Assembly: GCA_902702965.1 (NCBI GenBank)
Contig: CACRXP010000157.1
Span: 467,589-531,588, forward strand
DNA: 64,000 nt
Reading direction: 5' to 3'
Source: Spirometra erinaceieuropaei
Lineage: Eukaryota; Platyhelminthes; Cestoda; Diphyllobothriidea; Diphyllobothriidae
Shown here: positions 48,201 through 60,200 of the stretch, piece by piece
How the letters are laid out: each line of letters opens with the position of its first letter
Numbering within the stretch: the stretch's first letter is position 1
Notes under the pieces: model-generated
What the model was told of the DNA's origin: nothing
The model's database searches: none
Seen by the model: the letters and a program-made list of their open reading frames with translations, nothing else
Position numbers and translations under genes: made by a program

Positions 48201-51200
48201 TGTCCGCTCACCTACTCATTTGATCTCATTTTTTAGTAGCTATGGCACAGTTTTGCCTACTTAATTGCTATTCTCATCGACGGTAATGACCAAAACCTGA
48301 CCTGAGAGACTTATGATTTTCATTAGGAATATGGCTACCGGGTTTACACTCCTCGGTCGGATTTGGTGCTGCAGCCCCACTGGTAGCTGGTGAGCCCTGG
48401 TGTCTTTAATGCGGAAAGGGTGGTATTAACGGGCGTTTTACGGGTGAGGTCTTAGGGAAGGCCAAAGAAAAGGCGGAAATGTAGGAAGGCAAGGTAGGCA
48501 TATTGGAACAGGCGAACGTAGTTTAAGGGATTGGGAAGGAATGTGAACGCAAGCAGAACTAGAGGCGAGCGTACTCATCAGGCCGTCGCAAAAGCACGTT
48601 TTCAAACTCTTCCCGAACCCGAGCCCTGCACTGATATATGTTATTTTAAGATAATTTGACCTACTAAAATATAATTCAGTAGGCTGACTGTACGATTTTT
48701 GTAAAGTGCGGCTGCAGAACCAAGCCTCACCCAATCCTCCCCTGACTGTGATCATACACATTTATAGTCATTTGACAGTGGCCGACGTCGAGCTGCCCGA
48801 TTACGGGGCAGCAGCTCCAGACTGGAGCTTCAAGTCTAATCCAGTGCCATGCTAGAATGCTCACCACCACGCCATGATGATCTTTAGGGTTTAACCCTGT
48901 TACCTAATTGGGTTCCGATGAGCAGAGCTAGCTGGATCCTGCGACGAAACTGCTAACAGGAATGAAACTACCCAACACATTAAAGACTCCATTAACAAGT
49001 GCAATGACGTTCCCATTCCATACTCGGTGCTGAGACTTCGCCTAGGCGTAGTAATTGGCCACGCGGGGAGCGAACAGGTGAACACTTTTCCCAACACCAG
49101 GGTCAGTGCGTCAGATGGTCAAGCAATCATCACACCAACATCTCACACACGTGATAACATTGCAGCATATAACGGCGCGAATATCCGCCATCAAACGGTC
49201 ATCACACCACGTGCAACGATCCCTTCTACTTCGTTTTCCTGAAGGAGCTACGGGCTAGTACAGAGAGCATGCACGGGGATTTATTTTAAATTTTCATTCA
49301 ATTATTTCTAGCGCAGAGCTGCTTGAAATTTACAGCACTTACTTATTCACTACCTTTGTACCTGCGGCTTTAGAGAGTCGAGGCTTCATCAAGTCAGTGG
49401 AGGACAATGGCGCCTACGTCATCATCCCTATTCAGCCACCGGAAGCAACCAACCTTGACCGGATGCGCGTCGCTTTCCAGACGTACCTACCTGACGGCCC
49501 AATTGCTCGGTTCGTTTCGCCGGACGGCAAATTCTACGAAATCTACATGGTAAGTACTGGCCCTCATACAGCAGCAAACGAGTCCTTGAAGGAAGGAGAC
49601 GAATAATAGCATACTTTCTAAGCTGAAGCCTGATCTTTTAAAGCCGGCGACATCGGTGGCTGCAATCTGGCTCCATCCCTATTCAAATATGTCTGTATGG
49701 TATTTACTGCGCAGGTATCTAACGAAAAGCTATTGCATTTTGTTAGGTTGTAGACAAAAATATCCAATCTCGAACTTAGTAAGATGTACAAGCAATCTGA
49801 AGGCAATCGTGTGATCGTGGCTTTTATTCTTGTCTAAGTATCAAGAAATCAAGGGTCCAACTAATGATCGCCAACGTTATGGGACTACTCACTAGATCGC
49901 CTACAAGCGCGATGGTAATCTAAAGTAGGTGGCCTAACTCATGATATGTCAAACGAAATCCCGAAATTTGTTTTCGTTTCGAAAAGTGTAATTAAGTGGA
50001 GTTGCGAAATTAATCATCGTGCAGCATAATTCTATAAAAATTCAGTTACTTCAGTATACGACTTTCCAACGAACTTCTTTCCGGCTGCATGCAGAAATTG
50101 AACTCTGCAAAAAATGACTAAGTGTGTAGAATACATTTTCCTCATTCCTTGTCGATACCCTTAAACATACAAATATGTCTCATGGAAAAAATGCATAACA
50201 ATATTCATTCATTTGCTAATTCGGTAAAGAATTACGTCTTCTTCTATTTTTTTTACTTAAAAGGAAGGTAAAAAAATCGGTTTTTAAAAACGTTCCCAAT
50301 TCCGAATAACCTGACCTGCCGTTACACTCACATTCAGGGTTTCCAAACTGCAAGCTGTATATTTTCCGTGTACGCAAGACCATACTTTTCTCGACGAGAT
50401 TAAGAGGAAACTATTTGGGTTGCATACAATTTGCCAATTGATTTGAGCCATATTGTTAAGTTTACAAGTCACATTGGTAAATGCAGAGACACGACTTTTT
50501 GACAACCGCCATTTCACGGTATTAAAAATCTCACAAATAAAAACTTTAAAACCAAATTATACCATTCATTGGAGCATAAAATTGAAGGAAGACGTAATTT
50601 TCTACCGAAGATGCAAAATAATGAATATTTTTTGCATGTTTTCCATGAAATATTATTGAAATTTTAAAGGCTTTCGAAAATCAATAATACAAGTGCATGC
50701 TATGTATGTAGACATTTTTGTACAGAGTATAGTTTTTGCATGCAGCCGGAAAGAAGTTTATTTGAAAGCCGGCATCCTGATGTAACTGAATAACTATAGA
50801 ATTATGCTGCATGATGATTAGTTTTACAACCCTACTGAATTAGTCTTTTCGAAACGAAAACACATTTTGGAATTTTGGTTGACATTTCATGAGTTAGCCA
50901 CCTACTGTGACATTTTGAGCCATTCACGATCGTCCGTACTGTGAAATCACTCTTAAGACCAATGGGCAGTACTCCGATATAAGGCTTCAGAAGACAAAGT
51001 GGCGAGCAAACGTTGCTTTCGATAAATTCTCCTCAGGCCAGTACAGTTTTATGGTACGGGGTACAGTGAGTTAAGACGATAAGAAGACGCCTTGACCAAG
51101 CAGTCTCGGGAACCTTCCCAGCAGCAAGGGTTCCCATATCATTCTCTACTGGCCCTATGTTACGCGAAGAAGGCAAGGATCGGCTGCCACCTCAGACCGC

Positions 51201-54200
51201 TTCAATGTGCATCCACTCATTTACTTTCTCCTGTGGAGCAGGTTATAGTGGTCGCACGAGTCTGCGCCTTTCCAAAAGAATACGAGTGCACCTTCCCGCA
51301 TGGCTGGCAAAAGGTGAAAGTAGGAGAATAGACAGCGCCATCATTGCGCATGCAGTGGATTAAGGGCATCGTGTGGACCCCGCTGAAGCATTTCGTGTGA
51401 TTTATAAGGTCCCCTCGAGTTACCCTGAGCTACTGGGCCAGCGCCTTTTAGCAACAGCGGAAGCGGCCGCCATCAGGTTACGAAAACCAATCGTATGCGT
51501 CCAGAAGAACCTCGTTCATGCTTCGCGCTTACCGTGGTCAAAGGTTGACTAACCACATACAACTTTCTGCGGCCTTCCGCTCTTGTCTAGCCTGTAATTT
51601 AAAAAAACTAACTTTTATCGATTATTTCCACTCACTGTACCCCGTCCCATATAACTGTACCAGCCTGAAGAGAAGTTATTGAAAGCAACGTTCGCTCGTC
51701 ACTTTGTCTTGGCACATTGGTCTCGTTCGCACCATATAAGCCTGTTTGCCGGTCCTTTCAGCATTCCCTCTCCGAGTGAAAAGTATAAAAGGTCAGGCTC
51801 CTAGAAATTGGCAGAAGGCCAGTAAAGGCAATTTTAGCGTCTCTTCAGTAAACACTGTGTCATTTCGAGTGATAGAGCCCTGATTGCGATAACCACCAGC
51901 ACCACTGCCGCCGCCGCCGCCACCGTCCAACAACCGCAATCAACGCCCTCCCCCCTCCATCGCGCTCTTCCCATTTTCGCATTTTCTGTGGAGGACCGTG
52001 CGCCCAGCCTCTTGTGCTGCCCAGCACCTGCACACCACTATAACACTGCACTGCTGTCTTCGCGGACACTTGCCAGTGACCTTTTGCCCGTCAGACCTTT
52101 CCCCCTTCTCTCTCTATCACCCCCCCCTCCCCTTCCTCCAGTTCCATCTTCTGCTGACGCCCCGACAGACGTCACCTGTGGCCCAGTTTGGTAGCTGCCC
52201 AATAAAACTGTTTCCTTCAGACAGCCCCACCGAAAGGGCACTTTTCTGTGATGCCAACTGCCATCAAGTATTAGACCGCCAAGTGCCTGTGTTCGTGGTC
52301 TCTTGATTTGCATTTACTCGTCATAAGGGCATGTTTGTGAAGCCAAAGGAGCGGTTGGCGGTCGTTTTATGAAACAGCTAATGTGACGCGGTGTATGGCG
52401 GGATGCCAAAAGGATAAGGAAGACTGGACCGATAATCTCTACCCAACTTGCCGTTATCAGCCAGGGTATCTGCAGTCATGAACCAAAGGAACCCGAGGGT
52501 TGGGTTCTGGATGTTTGGAGTACCTGAGTATCTGAGATTTGGAAAATTGGGCCACTTCTTGTTGATAGTGACGTAGGCGGTTAAGAGGCACTTTTAATGA
52601 CTTTCGCTGTACCGGTTGGAGGCCGAGCTCTAACCCCTCATAGGTGGCCGGTGTCTCAGTAGTCAAGCGGTAATGCAAAAGGAGCGGGCGGGATCTTACG
52701 AACTTCACTTCCTAGTCACTATGAATAGTTCCTGTCGCAGTTGGAAAGTGGGACCGCGGTTTAGCTTCTATTTCACTACTTTGCCCACTTAAACCTCAGA
52801 TATTTTCGACTGTTGATCCATGAGAGAAATTATGTCCGTATAGGCATTTCTGATTTCTTTGTCTTCGCTGGTAGGATGGATTTGTTATCTCGTAAGATGC
52901 CAACCGAAATTTTAAAATGCGTTTCTGACTAGAAATGGCTTATTTAAGTGGCTTTGTCGTGCTGACTATTGTGTAGCATAATTTCAATATAATTCAGCCA
53001 CCTCATAATGTCTACTTTTGATTTTTTGCCCTTTTGGCTGTCTTCAAAAACTACCTTCCGTAAAAAATGGCTACTAAGGTGGCATGATATTTTCCCACCT
53101 ACTTTTGATGCGCATAAATGTTCTTCCCTGCATTTGATTGGTAGCAAAGTACGTCCTCAACTTGTATGTTGAAAGAAATGGCGTCTTTGGGTCTCAAAAA
53201 TGTCTTGCATCTCCTGAAAAAAATTTGAACCAGACTTGACTTTACGCTAACATTCAGGGTTTCAAAACTCCAAGCAGTATATCGCCCGTGCAAGGGAGAT
53301 CAAATCTTTTTTATATACTTTCAAGGCAATGTCTTATAGTGCTCCTGAATGTTGAGCGGGAGTCGACCATTTTGCATGCTTTACGAGCAGCAATAATAAA
53401 TGGACAGATGCGACTACTTATGAATGGATATTTCACTTTCTTTAAGATCTAATGACTAAAAACTTGTTTAGAACCAAAAAGCCCTTCATAAGATGCAAGA
53501 CATGAAGAAGACATTAGTACTAGAAGGAACAGTTCTGTGCATATCTTCTGAAAAATATACCTGAATTTATAAGGGCATCAAAATAAATGAAAACAATGCT
53601 TGCTATATATGAAATCATCTTTTACAAACTGTAGTCTTTGCAGAAAACCGGTAAGAGGCGTACCCAAAATCCGACATCATATCATGACTGAAATTTACTG
53701 GGATTTAATGTGAACATCCTACATAAGTAATCATTTCTAATTAAAAACGCAATTTATTATTTTGTCTAACATTTCATGGGATAGGACATCCACTGTATGT
53801 TCTATACATTTGCTTGTCGTTAGTGCTATTCTGTCCATAGTAAGCGCCGATGTGCGGCTACTGGCGACGCTCGAATGAGAGATAGTGCCTCGAGGCACAA
53901 TGAGACAAGTGAGTCCCCGTGACGCGATCAAAGAGAGCCCTACCATTACATTTCCAATTCTCAATCACCTACAGTAGCTTTATCTTGAGACCTCTGAGTA
54001 AGTGTCCCATCCTGACACCAATACGATGGTATGTAGGTCTCGGATGTGTATATTCGCGAAATCCAACTTGGTAGAGCCGGCTACCCTTGAATCTCCTACT
54101 TGACGGCAAATGTGTCAAGCGCTCAATGTTTCACTTCTCCCTAACAGTAACTGGCTGGATTCAAAAACTCCATGAGATCAAGTTTCAGAGTAATTAGAAA

Positions 54201-57200
54201 GGGAAAGATTTCTCCACCTCCCTTTCCAAGTTCATGTTATTTGACTTCTGATTCAGCAGCATATGTCAAGTAAATTTTTGTTTATTATGCAGAAAGGACA
54301 ACAAGTATTTGTCTCCATGAACAATGAAAACATCAAGCTCATCAGCGCTCCCTACCAACAGTGTGACGATGGAAAGATGCATGTGATCACCATGGAGCGC
54401 AAAGGAAATCAGTACACGTGGCATGTCGATGGCCACCGCACCATCTTCGAAGACACGTGTAAGTTATCCACTGGGTTACTTAATTCATCTTCAATCGCCA
54501 TTTCTGCTGAGGCTTTCTTTGCGGTGAGACATCCGATTACACCACAGATGAATTATGAACTAGGCTTTTAAGGAACGCAGGTGACCCTTAAACACAGACG
54601 AACATAATGAAAGCATGAAATCTCCCTAGGCAATCGGACGTAGATTCGTGCTGTTCATGAAATGTCTTTACGTCCTACGTAGCGGCAGCGTCCTGGATAC
54701 ATTTTATGGGGAAGGAAAACTTCTTTCGGTTGTTTACGCAGAACTCGGCTGGTCCAAACTTCCCCGTCTCCGCTGGGTATTTTACACAGGCGTACTCTCA
54801 CGATTCTTAAAAACGGAGACCTGAAGGCTCCATCTTCCACCTCTCACAAGCAAACTACATTTTTTGATCAAATCCTCAATTCACCAGTAGGTACATACCT
54901 AGGGCAAAAGGTCTGACACACTCTACCTCAGTCCTTACGGCCTTTAGTCTGACAGACATGATTTTGTTTAACCTCCCAGCCAGAAAACCATGCGACTAAA
55001 ACCGACTCATGCGTCTTTGCGTGGTGAAACGTGGTGGTGGCTGCAGGAGACTTGACCCCTCTGAGGGGTTGTGCCAAACATGCGCTGAGACATCAGCACC
55101 TCCTGACGTTGGACTAAACGAGCGGGTGGTTGGTTTATGGCAGCCGCATTTGGGGTATGCTTGTCCCAGAAGTCAGACTCTGCGACCGGGACATTTTTGC
55201 TAAATGAAAGATTTTTTTCTCCAAGTCTCAAAAAGATTTCAGGTTCGCGTCTGATGATCCCCACCAGTTGCAGACCCTACTAATGTGCCTCGCCACATGA
55301 TCCCATACCCCAGAGATTGCTCATTTTCGGAATCCGTCATTGTGCGAGTTGGTGCCAGTTTTCATTGCCATCGAGACTATTACTGACATGGAACAGCGTG
55401 ACATGCATGAATTCGAATCCAAGATGTTCAGACACGTATGGGGACGGCCTAACCCTATCCCCTAACCTTAACCCTAAGCCTTAACCCCCCAACCCTAATC
55501 TCAACCCTTTAGTCTTAACCCTTAACCGCAGCCATAAACCCCAAACCAACAGAACACATTCCATCGGGTGGGGCTGCACAACCACATCTTGCCGAAATGC
55601 CTTTCGGTTGCGGCATCAACTAGCGAGAAGTTCGTAAGGAATTAACGTTAGGCTTTTGAGGTATTGTCTGCAGCCAATCGCCAAATGCGCCGTTCAACTT
55701 TCATGCTCGAGCTTTCCATCAGCTCTTATATTACTGGAAAGGAAAGCAGTCGGATGTACGTAGCCACGCCGTCTCCTCAGGCTTGCTGTCGGGGCTACTG
55801 CGCATTCGAGTTTTTTTTGAGCCCAGATGACTCCCTTGTCCTCTGACAGATTTGCGTGGAAAAAGGGGAAATCACTCGTCGAGATACCAACTAGAGAGGG
55901 GACTGCATTCACATGTCCTTGCACAGTCATGCATAGAGAGCAGTCGAAAGTGACATCATCCTCTTCCAGTCACCACCGCCGCCGCCGTTGCGTTAGCTCC
56001 CGCTCCTCCCGTCGTTATTTTGTTGTTGGGTTTTTTTGCGCTCTTGCGCCCACTTTTGGCAAAAAGGAGAGGAAGCAGCCTGCAGGCGGCTCTGGCGCAT
56101 TGAGCGGTGCACACGTAAGCGTGCACGAAAACCCGTGTCGGCGGCGACGGCGACGGCAGCAAGTCAACCAATTGACGTGAAGCGGGATGAATGCACAACT
56201 GCGTCGGCATTGGCTGCGTAGTTGAAAAGTGTAGCCAATTGGAGAGCAGCTCGAACTCTGACTGACCTTCAACGAGTAGAACAACGCCAGCAGCTGCACC
56301 AGAAGCTGCCGAAGCAAAAGTGAGGATTTCTTTAGGTCGTCTTTGCCACTAACAGTGACCCTGAAAACGTGAAACACCCAGCTGCCCAGACATTACCACC
56401 TGGCAAATACCCCCTCAGCAGATCAGGAATAACTTTCGCCCACACATAGGAAGCTATTACTTGTCGGCGTGAGTATTCCTGTGGTTTCTAGACCTTTTTG
56501 ATCATTCACTTTTTATTCTTTTATCGTAGAGTCTATAATAAAATACAAAATGCTCTAATAATCTCATGGCAGGCGGAACGTCTCAATAGCTTTCTGTCAC
56601 ATAATCCCTCTCTTGTAGCTAATTGCATTTCATCTTCTCAGTTGTTACCTATAATTAGTATAATTAGAATGAATGTAAAATTGAGAAAATAAAGCGAAAA
56701 ACGTCAACAATAGCATTACAGTAGAAGAGGAAATTGAATAAAGTTACTAGACGAATAATTTAAGAGCTACTGGGTTGCGGCCTATATGCTGTTATCAACA
56801 TTCCCTAAACGAAACTAAGTATGGTAGGAATTGAATATGAACACGATAACTATTACCATAAGCGGTCACTCTCCTACCCCTTATTACTGCCGGTAAGATT
56901 TCACGCGTAGTTATTGTCTGTCCCTGCATGACGGCTTGAAACACATTTAAAATCAAAACGGAAGATCCTTGTTACGCTTGGAAAGGATTAGTGAAATGAG
57001 CACAAATCACAACTGATTTGTCCGACCCCCTCGTTCTGTGCATCTGCTTTCTACGTTCTAAAAACGACTTCGCAGATCTCATGCGCGGAGAGCGTAATTT
57101 TGAATCACACAGCTTTCGATCACCGGTTTTCGCTGGCGGACCAGATCCAAAAAATTAAGGCCTAGAATGATGTGGCATGTCGGCCTGCCGAAGCCCGTAG

Positions 57201-60200
57201 ATTTCCTACAGTGGATAGTTTTGCAATCGGTGCTCTTATTTCGTCTGGATCCACCGATGGGTTGGTTATCTCATAGGGAATCGCTGCTGCATGCACAGTT
57301 TGCGGTACTTTTAATGTTTAAAAGCTTCATAGGACGTTTATATTTTTCACGTTTAGTCAAAGTCATATTTTGTCGAAATAAGAGCTAGTATTCAGCCAGT
57401 CGTCATGTTGACCATGCACATGTCCTATGGCGTGCGCTCCCTGAAAATCTGCACGCATTCCTGAAGTCTTAAAATATGGTGCGAAAGGTTAGTGTTGTCT
57501 GCAAGCAGACTCAGTTCATTCAGACGTAATTTCCAGTAGGTGCCGAATTTTCAAATGACATGCCAAATTTTTAAGACGCATTTTATGAGAGCTCAGTCCT
57601 TTGAAAACTATCACAACTTCTTTAAATCATATGCCCGAACAAAGGGTAGTTATCGGCTTTCAAAAAAACGTCCTTCAATTCCCCGGTGATTGTGCACCCG
57701 AAATACCATTGCGCATGCGTCTGAGCTCCCAAGTTACAACCTTAGTATTTTTCCCGATAAGGAAATGATACGTTTACTTAAGTTAATAAGAAAATGCCAT
57801 AAAGGGCTAAAGAACTTTTATAATTTAAATTGGGTCATATGGTGCACCTTAGAAGGAGCATTGATAAACACGTAGAGGTGATGCTATTTTTGAATGATTA
57901 ATTGTAGATCTTAAAACAATGTCTGAGGAATAAAATTTTTAAACCAAAGTCCGCACACACAAAAGCTTCGAAGAAGGGGCGTGCTAACCAATTAGTGCAA
58001 GGAATGCTAATCCACGTTTTCCATAAAATATATTTGAGCCTATGAGGTGACTGAAGAGCAGTGGAAAATATTCATGTTATTCATATAGCCACCTTGTAGC
58101 GAGTGGAACTTTTGCCGATGAAGAGAAGAAAGCTCACACCAAACCCGGATTCTGGCGTCTCTGAAGTATCCTAGACTATTGCCGCCTCTCCCTTCAATAA
58201 TCAATATTGCAACCCCACATAATTAATTGTTTTTTTGTCATTTGACCCATTTGTGAAAACAAGGCGACCTCGGTGTCATTCCAACCCATGACAGCTAGGG
58301 GGAAGCTTGAGTGCAACCAACACTCTAGCCCCCCGTGCTACGAGGACCCATTGGGGGGGACATGAGTTTACTCACATTTTGACCAAGTTGTCCGTTCAGC
58401 CTACTGCAACGTATGGGATTTATCAAATCGAATACGGTAAGCTAATTGCCCAAACAGGGTTTCCTTATCAATCAGTACAGAATCCACCAGATTTCTACCT
58501 GGACCATTTAATTAATTGGTGTTTTTGACAGACTTGAATAATTAATTCGACCCAATAGTGAAAATCCCGGCGGCCCTTGCTGCCGTGGGTTCGAATGCCA
58601 CCGAAGACGATGAGCTTTTCACAAATGGGTCGGACGAACCGCACTTAAGTAAGCCTTTCAAATTGAAAAACACGCTTCAAAATTTTGGTTAGCTTTTCGT
58701 CAGATACACCGTCTTCCGTATTGCCCTGAGTTGCGAACGTCCCGCAGGTATCTTTACTTGTACTTTTTCACCATAATTTCAAAGCTTCCCCTAATGAGAA
58801 CTTATCACTGAAACTGCAGCCAGTAGATATGTCAGGCATATGACTTGTCCATGTTGAGGTATTTTGCTTCCAGCTAATCCGATGCGAGTTTTCTAACTAC
58901 TCACATTTGCCTATACAAAATATTCCAAATTAATTCTGCGCCTTGGAGCTCTATGCAATGTCTAAGAGACTGGCTAAGTTTAGAAAAGCCGTTATGTACT
59001 TATGACGAAAATAAAAACGTAAAGTAACTGAAAAAAATTGAAACGGAAGGAAATAAAACCGCCTAAGTACTTCAGGAAAAGATTTATTATTGATACTTTT
59101 TGGTAAATATGAAGCTCATGAGTTCTACAGCCATGCGCTGGTGTCACCAGTTATTCGATTATTCAAAATTCCCACCGCTACTGGCGTTGAAACAAAGTGC
59201 TGCTTGCACAGAACCCTTCACAGGTTCCGATCGTTTGCCCCACAGAACAACTATAAACGGAACGACGACAGGATGACGATGCTGCCTGAAGTGGCTGACA
59301 TTTCAAGAACGTCGACGTCGAGTGACGAGGACTGTACGAGCGCGAGGCAGATTCTGCACAAAATACCCTTTAAGGAATTTGTCTCGCATTGGTTATATCG
59401 AGGGGGAGGGGGTGGGGCTGTTAGAAAATTTTAAGGTTACTTAAATGAAAGTTTGGGAGAACAGCGTCGCGTAGTGCGTGCGGTACGTTTGGAAAGTTTT
59501 GATTTTTCTCGGCTGGTGGACTAAAATATGCTAGTTCGCCCATCTTACCCGATGATAATAACCGCCAGGAGTGAGTGCGGAAGATGATACGCGCGTAAAC
59601 TGCAGTCTAGCAAAGAAACTTTACGCGGCGATGATCTCACTCGCACCTACCAGTCACACAGGGTGATCCTACGGGCAAGATGACTTGGTGACGGGGCAAT
59701 GTGGGTAATGGGTGACCCCATGGAAAGTCCCCCTGGAGGTTTGCCAGGCCAAAACCGACTCTGCCCCGCTGGCAGTATGTCAAGAAGTTTACCGTGTAGG
59801 AAAAAATGCCGCCTAGACTCAGTTGTCTTAACCCAGTCGTCAAAGTTCCTAAAAGGCCCTAGTCACTGCGCCAGTCACGGCTTTGTGTAGTGTGGCGGAT
59901 TGGTGGCAGAGCGGAATGGTTACATGCAACAACACCACTCCCTGAGCAACCGTCATTCCGGCTGAGTGGATACACCTGCTCGGGTCTGACCTACAACTCG
60001 GCGGTGTGATATCTCAGTGCAAAAAAGCAAGCCCCCTTGCTTCTATCCCATGCTTTAGTTGCTTCTGAATATTACTTTTGTAAGTGTCTTCTAGGTGGAC
60101 CGAAACAGAGTTCACTTTAAATTTTTTTACTGCTTAGTTATACCTTAAAGTAAAGTAGTAAAATCACTTTCAAAGCCCGCGGCCGTGACTAAGTGGCCTA

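Noticed and set aside
51880..52320. Solo LTR of a retrotransposon
   Set aside because: AATAAA and C-rich composition are suggestive, but I found no paired copy, TG/CA ends or target duplication.
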